DNA of 6,183 nt from Chloroflexota bacterium (GCA_021786915.1 JAJYMP010000208.1:1-6183), one strand, 5' to 3'; positions 1 to 6,183 are shown, counted from the stretch's first letter. The notes: generated by a model not told the origin, from the letters alone. Program-made: numbers and translations.

Positions 1-1
1 C

Positions 2-421
2 CCGCTCGCGGACCTGTCCGCCTTCATCGACCTCCACCAGAGGCGATGGGGCACCGACGGCCTGTTCCCGGGCACCGAGGGCGGCGCCCAGAGCCGCGTG
101 TTCTTCCGGCGGCTGTTCGAGCTGTTCGGGGCCGACGGCCCGCTGCAGCTCGCGTTCCTCACCGTCGACGGCCGGCGCATCGCCGCCTGCGTGTCGTTCG
201 AGACCGACGACGCCGTCCTCTACTACAACGCCGGCGTCGACCCGGACGCGCGCGAGCTGTCGCCCGGCGTGGTGATGGTCGAGCGGCTGGTGCGCCGGGC
301 GCTCGAGCTCGGGGCGCGGCGGATCGACTTCCTGCGCGGCGACGAGCCCTACAAGTACGAGTGGGGCGCCGTCGACGAGACGATCCAGCGGGTGCTGGTC
401 CGGCGTACCGCGGATCGATGA
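2..421 (+). CDS. CelD/FemAB-type GNAT acetyltransferase, 3' part only
   Basis: The gene enters from the left edge, and its last 139 residues are visible. The C-terminal run D-F-L-R-G-D-E-P-Y-K-Y-E-W (visible residues 109-121) is the hallmark of the Acetyltransf_6 domain found in CelD/BcsL proteins and relatives of FemAB. Before it come the usual strands of a GNAT fold, with a VDGRRIAACVSF segment and a YYNAGVDP segment leading to a helix over the acyl-CoA site. Such enzymes move an acyl or aminoacyl group onto a sugar, lipid or peptide in the cytoplasm, often in polysaccharide loci. The substrate cannot be told here. There is no signal peptide or membrane helix in the visible part. The stop TGA shares bases with the ATG of the glycosyltransferase (ATGA, 418-421), so the two are probably co-translated. 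The family call is firm; the role in glycan modification is inferred from the neighbours. Confidence 0.85.
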   Translation, partial: PLADLSAFIDLHQRRWGTDGLFPGTEGGAQSRVFFRRLFELFGADGPLQLAFLTVDGRRIAACVSFETDDAVLYYNAGVDPDARELSPGVVMVERLVRRALELGARRIDFLRGDEPYKYEWGAVDETIQRVLVRRTADR

Positions 422-1626
422 CGCCCCCGCTCCCCGGCGACCCGTGCGCCGACCCGATGGTCCACCTGCCGGTCCCCGGCCCCCGGAAGGTGCGCGTGGT
501 GGAGGTCATGGCCACCGGCACCAACGGCGGCGCGCAGGAGCACGTGTTCAACCTGGTGAACCGGCTCGACCACGGCTTCTACGACGTCTCGATCGTGTCG
601 CTCTCGCCCGGGTCGGCGGTGCGCAAGCTCCAGAGGCACGGCTTCGACGTGACGGTCATCGACGAGCCCGACGACGTGATCGCGACCGCCACGCTCGCCG
701 CCCACCTCGCGGACGCGCGTCCGGACGTCGTCCACAACCACATGTACCGGGCGGAGATCGTGGGCACGAAGGCGGCCATCGCCCTCGCCACCGCCGGCCA
801 CCGGCGGCCGTGGGTCGTCTCGACCGTCCACTCCTCGCGCGTCCGCTCGCCCGAGGACCAGGAGCAGCTGCGGCGCCTGACGCCCTCGATGGACCGCCTG
901 GTGGTGGTGTCCAACGCGATCGACCGCAAGGTGGTCGAGGAGGGGCGCCTGGGCGCCGAGCGCGTCCTGATCTACAACGGCGTGGACCTCGAGCGGTACG
1001 ACCACCAGGAGCCGTGCTGCACGCTCCGGGACGAGTACGGCATGGAGCCCGACGCGGGCATCGTGGGCGTGGTGGGGCGCCTGGAGCTCGAGAAGGGCCA
1101 CCCCACCCTGCTCGAGGCCTGGCCGATGGTGCTCGAGCGGGCGCCCGGCGCCTACCTGCTGATCGTGGGCGAGGGGTCGCGCCAGGACGCGCTCCGCCAG
1201 ATCGCGCGCGAGCAGGGGATCGAGCGCCACGTCATCTTCACCGGCCGCCGCGACGATATCCCCGCGGTCACCGCGGCGCTCGACGTGGCCGTGCTGCCGT
1301 CCTACCGCGAGGCCCAGGGCCTCACGATCCTCGAGGCGATGGCGATGTCGCGCCCGGTCGTGGCGTCCAACGTCGGCGGCATCCCCGAGATGGTCCAGGA
1401 CGGCGTCACCGGGCTGCTGGTCCCGCCCCACGACCCGCCGGCCCTCGCGGCCGCGATCGCCCGCCTGCTCACCAACCACCAGCTCGCCGACATGCTCGCC
1501 CGCGCCGGCCACGACCTGGTCCACGACCGCTTCTGCATCCAGATCATGGTCAACGCGGTCCAGGCCCTCTACGACGAGGGCGCCCGCGCCGTGCGTCCCC
1601 GCGAGGTGTCGGCCGCCGCGGGCTGA
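418..1626 (+). CDS. Family 4 (GT-B, retaining) glycosyltransferase
   Basis: This is a 402-residue protein, a normal length for the family. The N-terminal Rossmann half starts near residue 25, with a Gly-rich ATGTNGGAQ loop at 32-40, the acceptor-side H138 in TVHSS and a VVVSNAI strand near 162-168. The C-terminal half holds NGVD (187-190), GRLELEKG (220-227, with R221 and K226 at the usual diphosphate-binding positions), VGEG (250-253) and the intact E-x7-E donor-sugar motif, E298 and E306, inside PSYREAQGLTILEAM. It should transfer a sugar from a nucleotide donor in the cytoplasm or on the inner membrane face, probably onto a lipid-linked or glycan acceptor; donor and acceptor are unknown. 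The ATG at 418 is chosen for its ATGA overlap with the acetyltransferase. No Shine-Dalgarno is seen, and the first 20 or so residues are a Pro-rich extension, so the ATG at 457 is an alternative. Only about 3 of 402 codons end in A or T. Confidence 0.93.
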   Translation: MTPPLPGDPCADPMVHLPVPGPRKVRVVEVMATGTNGGAQEHVFNLVNRLDHGFYDVSIVSLSPGSAVRKLQRHGFDVTVIDEPDDVIATATLAAHLADARPDVVHNHMYRAEIVGTKAAIALATAGHRRPWVVSTVHSSRVRSPEDQEQLRRLTPSMDRLVVVSNAIDRKVVEEGRLGAERVLIYNGVDLERYDHQEPCCTLRDEYGMEPDAGIVGVVGRLELEKGHPTLLEAWPMVLERAPGAYLLIVGEGSRQDALRQIAREQGIERHVIFTGRRDDIPAVTAALDVAVLPSYREAQGLTILEAMAMSRPVVASNVGGIPEMVQDGVTGLLVPPHDPPALAAAIARLLTNHQLADMLARAGHDLVHDRFCIQIMVNAVQALYDEGARAVRPREVSAAAG

Positions 1627-1693
1627 GCCTCGCTGCGAGGACCCCTGACCATCGGGCGATAACGGGCCCCCCTCCGGGACGTAGCATCGCCTG
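1627..1693 (+). other. 67-base gap between the two gene blocks, with a small hairpin
   Basis: This is the only intergenic gap in the window. Directly after the glycosyltransferase stop there is a perfect 5-bp stem with a 3-base loop (CCTCG-CTG-CGAGG, 1628-1640). It has no T-run behind it, so it is at best a weak pause or a factor-dependent end site, and may mean nothing in such GC-rich DNA. The rest of the gap holds the promoter candidate described separately. The break in the otherwise overlapping gene order suggests that a new transcription unit begins here. Confidence 0.4.
1682..1687 (+). promoter_or_regulatory. Probable -10 element of a leaderless promoter for the operon from 1694
   Basis: The hexamer TAGCAT fits the TANNNT pattern of a sigma-70/SigA-type -10 box. 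It ends 6 bases before the GTG at 1694, which would place the transcription start at or next to the first base of that codon. This is the arrangement of leaderless genes, common in high-GC Gram-positive and related bacteria. It agrees with the lack of a convincing Shine-Dalgarno before this GTG. No clear -35 box stands 16-19 bases upstream; ATAACG or GATAAC at 1658-1664 is a poor match. The site also supports the choice of start for the short GT87-like gene. The hexamer and its spacing are seen directly; promoter activity is inferred. Confidence 0.45.
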
Positions 1694-2530
1694 GTGCGCA
1701 CTCGGGGAGGGAATTCGCTGCTGCCGCGGCTCGCGCGCGACGGGTATGTCGCGCTGGCCGCCGCGTTCATGGCGCTGCGCCTGCTCGGGGTGAAGCCGTG
1801 GGACCAGAGCGTGGACGCGTACGCGTACTGGTCCACCGCGCACGGGCCGATGTACGGGCAGGGTGCCGGCGCGATGGGCGCGTACGTCTACTCCCCGGCC
1901 TTCGCCCAGATCCTCACGCCGGTCACGATCCTGCCGTGGCCCGCCTTCGCGACGCTCTGGACGGGCCTCAACTTCGCGGTGCTGTGGTGGCTGCTCGGCC
2001 GATGGTCGCTGCCCTCGATGCTGTTCCTCCCCATCCCCTTCGAGATCATCTCGGGCAACGTCCACCTGCTGTACGCCGCGGCGATCGTCCTGGGGTTCCG
2101 GACCGCCGCCCCGTGGGCGCTGATGCTGCTGACCAAGGTGGCCCCCGGCGTGGGCGTGCTCTGGTTTGCCGTGCGACGCGAGTGGCGCGCGCTCTCGCTG
2201 GCCCTGGGCGTGACCGCGGTCCTCGCAGCCGCCTCGTATGTCCTCGACGCGTCGGCCTGGCGGGCGTGGCTGGACATCCTGCAGACGAGCTCGTCCACGC
2301 CGGCCACCGTGGGCTGGTTCCTGCCGGTGCCGCTCCTGGTGCGCCTGCCGATCGGTGTCGTCCTCGTCGCGGCCGCCGCCGCGCTGGACCGGCGCTGGCT
2401 CCTGCCGTTCGCGCTGGTGGTCGTGATGCCCGTGGTCTGGGTCAACACGCTGGCCGTGCTGGCGGCGGTCCCGCCGCTGTGGGCCGCCGAGGGGCGAGCC
2501 CGCGCGGCGCTCGCCGTGGCGCCGTCGTGA
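1694..2530 (+). CDS. Short GT87-like (DUF2029) integral membrane glycosyltransferase homologue
   Basis: This 278-residue protein is mostly hydrophobic, with about seven or eight likely membrane segments. It follows the GT87/DUF2029 plan (GT-C fold, related to PimE mannosyltransferases): an acidic residue D41 in the first outer loop (SVDAYAYW), an aromatic YVYSPAF motif (64-70, in place of the usual YxYPPxF), SGNVH (120-124, in place of GQxN), and TKVAPG (147-152, with K148 and P151). The late PVVWVN motif (246-251) stands where relatives carry PxxWDH. The family uses polyprenyl-phosphate sugars at the outer membrane face. It is some 90 residues shorter than the paralogue at 3828 and lacks the final helices, so activity is uncertain. 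The start is GTG, chosen because of the promoter spacing and because the next ATG (1769) would cut into the first helix. Its TGA overlaps the following ATG by one base. The family is probable; the donor and acceptor are unknown. Confidence 0.78.
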   Translation: MRTRGGNSLLPRLARDGYVALAAAFMALRLLGVKPWDQSVDAYAYWSTAHGPMYGQGAGAMGAYVYSPAFAQILTPVTILPWPAFATLWTGLNFAVLWWLLGRWSLPSMLFLPIPFEIISGNVHLLYAAAIVLGFRTAAPWALMLLTKVAPGVGVLWFAVRREWRALSLALGVTAVLAAASYVLDASAWRAWLDILQTSSSTPATVGWFLPVPLLVRLPIGVVLVAAAAALDRRWLLPFALVVVMPVVWVNTLAVLAAVPPLWAAEGRARAALAVAPS

Positions 2531-3831
2531 TGCGCTACGCGGTGATCGGGGCCGGCGCGCTCGGCCTGACGGCGGCGACGCGGCTGGCCGAACGGGGCCA
2601 CGACGTGACCGTGCTCGAGCAGGGGACCCGGCCCGGTGGCCTCGCCTCGAGCTTCGAGGTGGTGACCGACATCTGGCTCGAGCGCTTCTACCACCACTTC
2701 TTCGCCTCGGATCGATCCGCCATCCGCTTGATCGGCGAGCTCGGCCTCGGGCCGCGACTGCGCTGGTACGAGCCGGTGTCGACGGTGCTGGTGGACCGGG
2801 TCATCCACCGGCTGGATTCGCCTTCATCCCTGCTCCCCTTCGCGCCCCTCTCGGTCGTGGACCGCCTCAGGATGGCGATGGCGCTCGGGTTGCTCCGAGC
2901 GATGCCCACGCCGCGGCTCCTTGAGCGCGCCACCGCTGGCGCCTGGATGCGACGGGCCTGTGGCGCAAGGGCCCACGAGGTGGTCTGGGGCCCGCTGCTC
3001 GAGGCGAAGTTCGGTCGGCATGCCGATGTCGTCTCGATGGCGTGGATGTGGGCGCGGCTCCACGACCGGACCGCCAGGCTCGGGTACCTCGACGGCGGCG
3101 TGGAGATCCTGTATCGCGCGCTGGCCGAGCGGATTGAGGCGCGCGGCGGGCGGCTCCGCTTCGGGGCTGCCGTGAGCGCGATCCGCCCGTCGGGAGACGG
3201 GATCGAGGTGGCATGGAAACGGGAGGATGCCAGCGAGGCCACGACCGAGACGTTCGATCGCGTCGTCTCCACGCTGCCGCCCGGCGTCACGCGCCAGCTG
3301 TCGGGCCAAGCCCCTGCAGATGCTGCTGGACATCCGCCACTCGCCGCCCACTGCCTCGTCCTTGCCCTCGACCGGCCGCTGACGGGGACATACTGGATCG
3401 GCGTGCCCGGGTCCTCGTGGCCCTTCATGGCGGTCGTCGAGCACACCGCGATGGTGCCTCCCGAGCGCTACGGCGGCCGCCACCTCGTCTACCTTGGTGC
3501 GTACCGCCCGGCCGACGCGGACTTGCCGCAGCAACCGCCCGCGGCCCAGCTGGCGGCGGCCCTGCCCCTGCTCCAGGTCCTCAACCCGGCCTTCTCGACC
3601 GACTGGGTGCTCGACGCAAAGAGCTTCTACGCGCGGAACGCGCAGCCCATCGTCGACACGGGCTATCGGGCGAGGACGCCCGGCTTCGACACCGACGTCC
3701 CGGGCCTGTTCAACGCCACGATGTTCCAGGTCTACCCGCACGACCGTGGGCAGAACTACTCGATCGAGCTGGCCGAGCGGCTCGTCGCCCGCCTCTCGCG
3801 AGTCTCCGCTCCAGGGGCCCCCAGCCGATGA
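2530..3831 (+). CDS. FAD-dependent oxidoreductase, amine-oxidase / protoporphyrinogen-oxidase-like
   Basis: This 433-residue protein opens with a classic dinucleotide-binding fold: G7-A-G9-A-L-G12, E30 at the end of the second strand for the adenosine ribose, then RPGGLASSF (34-42), the second FAD contact. The mid region has the YLDGGVEIL motif (186-193). The end has PGLFNATMF (391-399) and YPHDRGQNYSIELAERL (402-418), the usual C-terminal flavin-binding stretch of this class. There is no signal peptide or membrane helix, so it is cytoplasmic. Relatives in glycan loci resemble UDP-galactopyranose mutase, phytoene desaturase and HemY, and most are unassigned; oxidation or isomerisation of a lipid or sugar intermediate is possible but not shown. 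The ATG shares one base with the preceding stop (TGATG); a GTG at 2527 is an alternative start. Roughly 10% of codons end in A or T, many more than in the GT4 gene. FAD binding is nearly certain; the reaction is not known. Confidence 0.9.
   Translation: MRYAVIGAGALGLTAATRLAERGHDVTVLEQGTRPGGLASSFEVVTDIWLERFYHHFFASDRSAIRLIGELGLGPRLRWYEPVSTVLVDRVIHRLDSPSSLLPFAPLSVVDRLRMAMALGLLRAMPTPRLLERATAGAWMRRACGARAHEVVWGPLLEAKFGRHADVVSMAWMWARLHDRTARLGYLDGGVEILYRALAERIEARGGRLRFGAAVSAIRPSGDGIEVAWKREDASEATTETFDRVVSTLPPGVTRQLSGQAPADAAGHPPLAAHCLVLALDRPLTGTYWIGVPGSSWPFMAVVEHTAMVPPERYGGRHLVYLGAYRPADADLPQQPPAAQLAAALPLLQVLNPAFSTDWVLDAKSFYARNAQPIVDTGYRARTPGFDTDVPGLFNATMFQVYPHDRGQNYSIELAERLVARLSRVSAPGAPSR
3813..3817 (+). 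promoter_or_regulatory. Weak ribosome binding site for the long GT87-like gene
   Basis: AGGGG lies 10 bases before the ATG at 3828, inside the end of the oxidoreductase gene. The spacing is slightly long. It supports this ATG, but the ATGA overlap suggests that ribosomes ending the upstream gene mainly restart here. Confidence 0.35.
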
Positions 3832-4937
3832 CCGCTCGCCGGATCAACCCCGGGCTGGTGATCGCGGCCGCCGGCGTCCTGGCCATCTTCATCCTGTACC
3901 TCTGGCTGACCCTCGCCGCAGCGTCGTACACCCTGGGGTGCGACTACCTCGCCTATGACGGGGCCGCGCGGGCGTGGCTCGCCGGGCGCACGCCCTACGA
4001 CACGGCGGTCACCGCCGCCGGGAGCTGCGGCACCTACCAGTACCCGCCGCCCTTCCTGCTGCTGATCGTTCCCCTCACCGTGCTGCCGCCGGCCGCGGCG
4101 ATGTGGGTCTTCATCATCGCGAGCGCCGTGTGCCTCCCGCTCGCGGTGCTGGCGATGCCCGTCCCGGCGCCCGCGCGGATCATCACGCTCGCGCTCGCGG
4201 GGACCAGCTGGCCGGTCCTGTTCGCCGTCAAGGTGGGCGCCCTCGGCCCGTTCCTGCTCCTCCTCTTCGCCCTGGCCTGGCGGTGGCTCGACCGCCCGGC
4301 GCGGCTGGCCGCGGTCACCGCGCTCGGGACCTTCGCGAAGGTCCTGCCAGGGCTGCTCGGCCTCTGGATGCTGCTCACGGGCCGATACCGCGCTGCGTGG
4401 ATCACGATCGGCATCGGCGTGGTCGTGGCGCTCCCGTGGCTGCTCGTGCAGCCCGCGGTCTGGTGGGACTACCTGGCGGTCGAGCGCACGATCAGCACCA
4501 CCGTGACCGAGGCGCCGGCGAACTTCGCGCCCGCTTCGCTGCTGTACTTCGCCGGCCTGCCCATGCCGACGGCGCTGGCGCTCGGGGGGCTCCACACGCT
4601 CGTGGTCCTGGCGCTGGTCGTGCTGGTCGCCCGCCGCGGCTCGCGCGACGCCTCGCTGATCGTCACCGCGGTCGCCTCGCAGGTCGTCGCGCCGGTCCTC
4701 TGGGACCACTACACGGTCGTGCTGTTCCTCGCCGTTGCCTGGCTCATCAGCCGCCGGCAGTGGTGGATCGCCATCCTCGCCACCGCGATGAACGCGATGT
4801 TCATCGCCTGGCTCCCGCCGCTGACCTGGGTTGGCTCCCTTGACCTGGCGATGGCCGGCGTGGCCGCGGTGGACCTGCTGCAACGCCGTCGCGCGCTGGC
4901 GTCCGCGCCGACCGCGGCCACGGGAGTGCTCGCTTGA
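3828..4937 (+). CDS. GT87-like (DUF2029) polytopic membrane glycosyltransferase
   Basis: This 369-residue membrane protein is close to the usual family size. A first helix at about 10-32 leads to the outer loop with the likely catalytic acid D39 (GCDYLAYDGAARAWLAG) and a PYD at 56-58. Next comes the aromatic YQYPPPF motif (70-76), a PLTVLPP turn (82-88), and FAKVLPG (169-175, with K171 and P174). A late APVLWDHY motif (288-295) matches the SPxxWxHY of GT87 proteins, and about two helices follow it. The GQxN position is replaced by VGALG (136-140). Family members such as PimE add sugars (mannose or arabinose in studied cases) from polyprenyl-phosphate donors on the outer face of the membrane; donor and acceptor here are unknown. 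It begins by an ATGA overlap with the oxidoreductase, and its own stop overlaps the next gene by TTGA. It is a divergent paralogue of the gene at 1694. Confidence 0.85.
   Translation: MTARRINPGLVIAAAGVLAIFILYLWLTLAAASYTLGCDYLAYDGAARAWLAGRTPYDTAVTAAGSCGTYQYPPPFLLLIVPLTVLPPAAAMWVFIIASAVCLPLAVLAMPVPAPARIITLALAGTSWPVLFAVKVGALGPFLLLLFALAWRWLDRPARLAAVTALGTFAKVLPGLLGLWMLLTGRYRAAWITIGIGVVVALPWLLVQPAVWWDYLAVERTISTTVTEAPANFAPASLLYFAGLPMPTALALGGLHTLVVLALVVLVARRGSRDASLIVTAVASQVVAPVLWDHYTVVLFLAVAWLISRRQWWIAILATAMNAMFIAWLPPLTWVGSLDLAMAGVAAVDLLQRRRALASAPTAATGVLA
4922..4926 (+). promoter_or_regulatory. Ribosome binding site that fixes the TTG start at 4934
   Basis: GGGAG stands 7 bases before the TTG at 4934, an ideal distance. 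It is the best Shine-Dalgarno in the window. The rival GTG at 4949 has nothing comparable upstream. The site lies inside the final codons of the long GT87-like gene. Confidence 0.55.
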
Positions 4938-6183
4938 GCCTCGCGCGCGTGTGGCTGGCCGTCGCCCTCGCGGTGCCGGCGCTCGTGGCGCTGCTGGTTC
5001 CCATGCCCGCGGTGGACCTGGCGTACCAGGTCCGGGCCGGCGACATGATCCTCTCGACGGGCGCGATCCCCCGGGTCGACACGTTCACGTTCACCGTCGC
5101 CGGGCATCCCTGGACCGACCAGCAGTGGCTCGCGCAGGTGCTGCTCGCCGTGGTGCACCGACTGGGAGGCTGGGAGCTGCTGGCTGTGCTCCGGGCTGCG
5201 CTCGTTGTGGCCATGGTGGCGCTGCTCGTGGCGGCGGCCCGGCTGCGGGGGGCGGGGCTGCGGTCGGCGTCCGTCCTCGGGCTGCTGGCGTTCCTGGCCG
5301 CGGCGCCCGCGCTCGCGCTCCGGCCGCAGCTGTTCGCGATCGTGGTCTTCGCCGGGCTGCTGGCCCTCGTGGCTGGGCGTCACCGCTACCCGCGACTCTT
5401 CCTCGCCGCGCCGCTGCTCGTGGCGCTGTGGGCGAACCTCCACGGCAGCTTCGTGCTGGCGCCGCTGCTCCTGGGCTACGCGTGGCTCGACGACCTCGCG
5501 CGGAGCGTGCCCGCGCGCCGTTCGTTCGCCGTGCTCCTCGCAGGCACCGCGGCCACCTGCCTGACGCCGTTCGGCGCTGGCGTCTGGGCGTACGCGGTCG
5601 GGATCGGGGCCGACCCCTTGATCGCGAGCCGCGTCTCGGAGTGGCAGCGGACGAGCCCGCTCACGGTCCCGGGCGCGCTGTTCTACGTCTCAGCCGCTGC
5701 TGCGGCTGCAGTCTCCTGGCGCGGCCGCGGCCGCCTGGCGTGGCCCGACTGGCTGTGGCTGGCGGGGCTGGCGCTGCTCGGCGTGTGGGCGGTGCGAGGC
5801 GTCGCGTGGTGGCCCGCCGGCGCGGCGCTCGTGGTCGCGGGCGCGCTGGGCGGGGCGCCGCAGGAACGACCGAGCCCACGAGCCGTCCCAGCCGCCATGC
5901 GTCGTCTCAATGCGCTGGTCGCGGCCGTCCTCGCGATCGCGGTCGTCGTCGCCCTGCCGTGGTGGCGCCCATCGGACCCGCTCACCGGTCGCGAGGGCCT
6001 GCTCTCGTACGCCCCGAGCGGTCTGGCCTCGGCGCTTCGGGAGCACGTCGCGCCGGGCAGCCGCGTCTTCGTCCCCCAGACATGGGGCTCCTGGTTCGAG
6101 TGGGCGGTCCCGGACGCCACCTACTTCGTCGATTCGCGGTTCGAGCTGTTCCCCGCGTCCATCTGGACCGCCGACGACGCGCT
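4934..6183 (+). CDS. Multi-pass membrane protein of an uncharacterised GT-C-like family, 3' end outside the window
   Basis: The frame is open from a TTG to the right edge, giving 416 residues with no stop. It has about nine or ten hydrophobic segments, the first at residues 6-23. The motif series is that of a widespread bacterial membrane family usually annotated as hypothetical: an early outer loop with D28, then GDMILSTGAIPRVDTFTFT (36-54), PWTDQQWLAQV (59-69), RPQ (130-132), WANLHGSF (166-173), LTPFG (210-214, usually NPyG), VSEWQ (234-238), VRGVAW (287-292), WGSWFEW (384-390) and YFVDSRFELF (397-406, usually FiDGRxdlY). The layout, with an acidic first loop, resembles GT-C glycosyltransferases, so transfer or handling of a lipid-linked sugar is a guess. 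The TTG is chosen for the GGGAG 7 bases upstream and the 4-base TTGA overlap; GTG 4949 is the alternative. Family membership is likely, from recalled motifs; the function is unknown. Confidence 0.85.
   Translation, partial: MSLARVWLAVALAVPALVALLVPMPAVDLAYQVRAGDMILSTGAIPRVDTFTFTVAGHPWTDQQWLAQVLLAVVHRLGGWELLAVLRAALVVAMVALLVAAARLRGAGLRSASVLGLLAFLAAAPALALRPQLFAIVVFAGLLALVAGRHRYPRLFLAAPLLVALWANLHGSFVLAPLLLGYAWLDDLARSVPARRSFAVLLAGTAATCLTPFGAGVWAYAVGIGADPLIASRVSEWQRTSPLTVPGALFYVSAAAAAAVSWRGRGRLAWPDWLWLAGLALLGVWAVRGVAWWPAGAALVVAGALGGAPQERPSPRAVPAAMRRLNALVAAVLAIAVVVALPWWRPSDPLTGREGLLSYAPSGLASALREHVAPGSRVFVPQTWGSWFEWAVPDATYFVDSRFELFPASIWTADDA

Noticed and set aside
46..417. Possible 124-residue N-terminal extension of the GT4 gene from the ATG at 46
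   Set aside because: The extra part is Arg/Pro-rich low-complexity sequence lying over the well-supported acetyltransferase frame. It is a shadow of that gene.
1628..1640. Rho-independent terminator after the GT4 gene
   Set aside because: The stem is only 5 bp and no T-tract follows. It is kept only as part of the gap description.
349..1836. A 495-codon open frame on the - strand opposite the GT4 gene
   Set aside because: Its translation is rich in Arg, His, Asp, Gly and Val with no recognisable motif. Long antisense frames are expected where almost every third codon position is G or C, and the + strand gene has intact family motifs.
1798..2529. Upstream extension of the flavoenzyme frame to an ATG at 1798
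   Set aside because: The Rossmann strand starts right at the ATG at 2530, as is usual. The upstream residues are Arg/Ala-rich shadow of the short GT87-like gene.
2708..2719. 12-base palindrome CGGATCGATCCG
   Set aside because: It is inside the flavoenzyme coding region with no second copy nearby and no link to a start site, so an operator role has no support.
3213..3827. Upstream extension of the long GT87-like frame to an ATG at 3213
   Set aside because: The added sequence is an Arg/Pro-rich shadow of the flavoenzyme. The membrane protein's first helix begins just after the ATG at 3828.
5691..5708. 7-bp perfect stem with a 4-base loop (CAGCCGC-TGCT-GCGGCTG)
   Set aside because: It lies inside the last gene and encodes part of a run of alanines (residues 254-259). 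Repeated GCT/GCG/GCA codons produce such symmetry without any need for a regulatory role, and no T-run follows.
5721..5734. 14-base palindrome made of GGCC/GC units
   Set aside because: It encodes an Arg-Gly-Arg-Gly loop between membrane helices, and self-complementary GC runs are common by chance at this composition.

Overview
The window is a compact, very GC-rich stretch with every gene on the + strand. It looks like part of a surface-glycan or glycolipid biosynthesis locus. The base composition, the near-total preference for G or C at third codon positions, the small number of Shine-Dalgarno sequences and a probable leaderless promoter suit a high-GC Actinomycetota or a GC-rich Chloroflexota. 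The sequence alone does not decide between these.

There are two blocks. Block A (2-1626) holds the 3' end of a CelD/FemAB-type GNAT acetyltransferase gene and a complete family 4 (GT-B) glycosyltransferase, joined by an ATGA overlap. A 67-base gap follows. It holds a small hairpin and a -10-like TAGCAT placed exactly where a leaderless transcript would begin at the GTG of the next gene. Block B (1694 to the window end) holds four genes: a short GT87-like (DUF2029) membrane glycosyltransferase homologue, an FAD-dependent amine-oxidase-like oxidoreductase, a longer GT87-like protein, and a multi-pass membrane protein that starts at TTG and runs off the right edge. The junctions in block B overlap by 1 base (TGATG), 4 bases (ATGA) and 4 bases (TTGA), so this is very probably one operon.

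A plausible scheme, which is inference, is that soluble or membrane-associated enzymes (acetyltransferase, GT4) build or decorate a glycan. The polytopic GT-C-like proteins would then add sugars from polyprenyl-phosphate donors on the outer face of the membrane, and the flavoenzyme would oxidise or isomerise a lipid or sugar intermediate. No substrate can be read from the sequence.

I see no tRNA, rRNA, CRISPR array, insertion sequence or phage gene. The most useful points are the TTG-started last gene, which carries a full set of motifs of a widespread uncharacterised membrane family; the flavoenzyme set between two divergent GT87-like paralogues; the leaderless promoter that splits the locus; and a sharp step in codon third-position composition between the two blocks. 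I found no clear evidence of a wholly new system.
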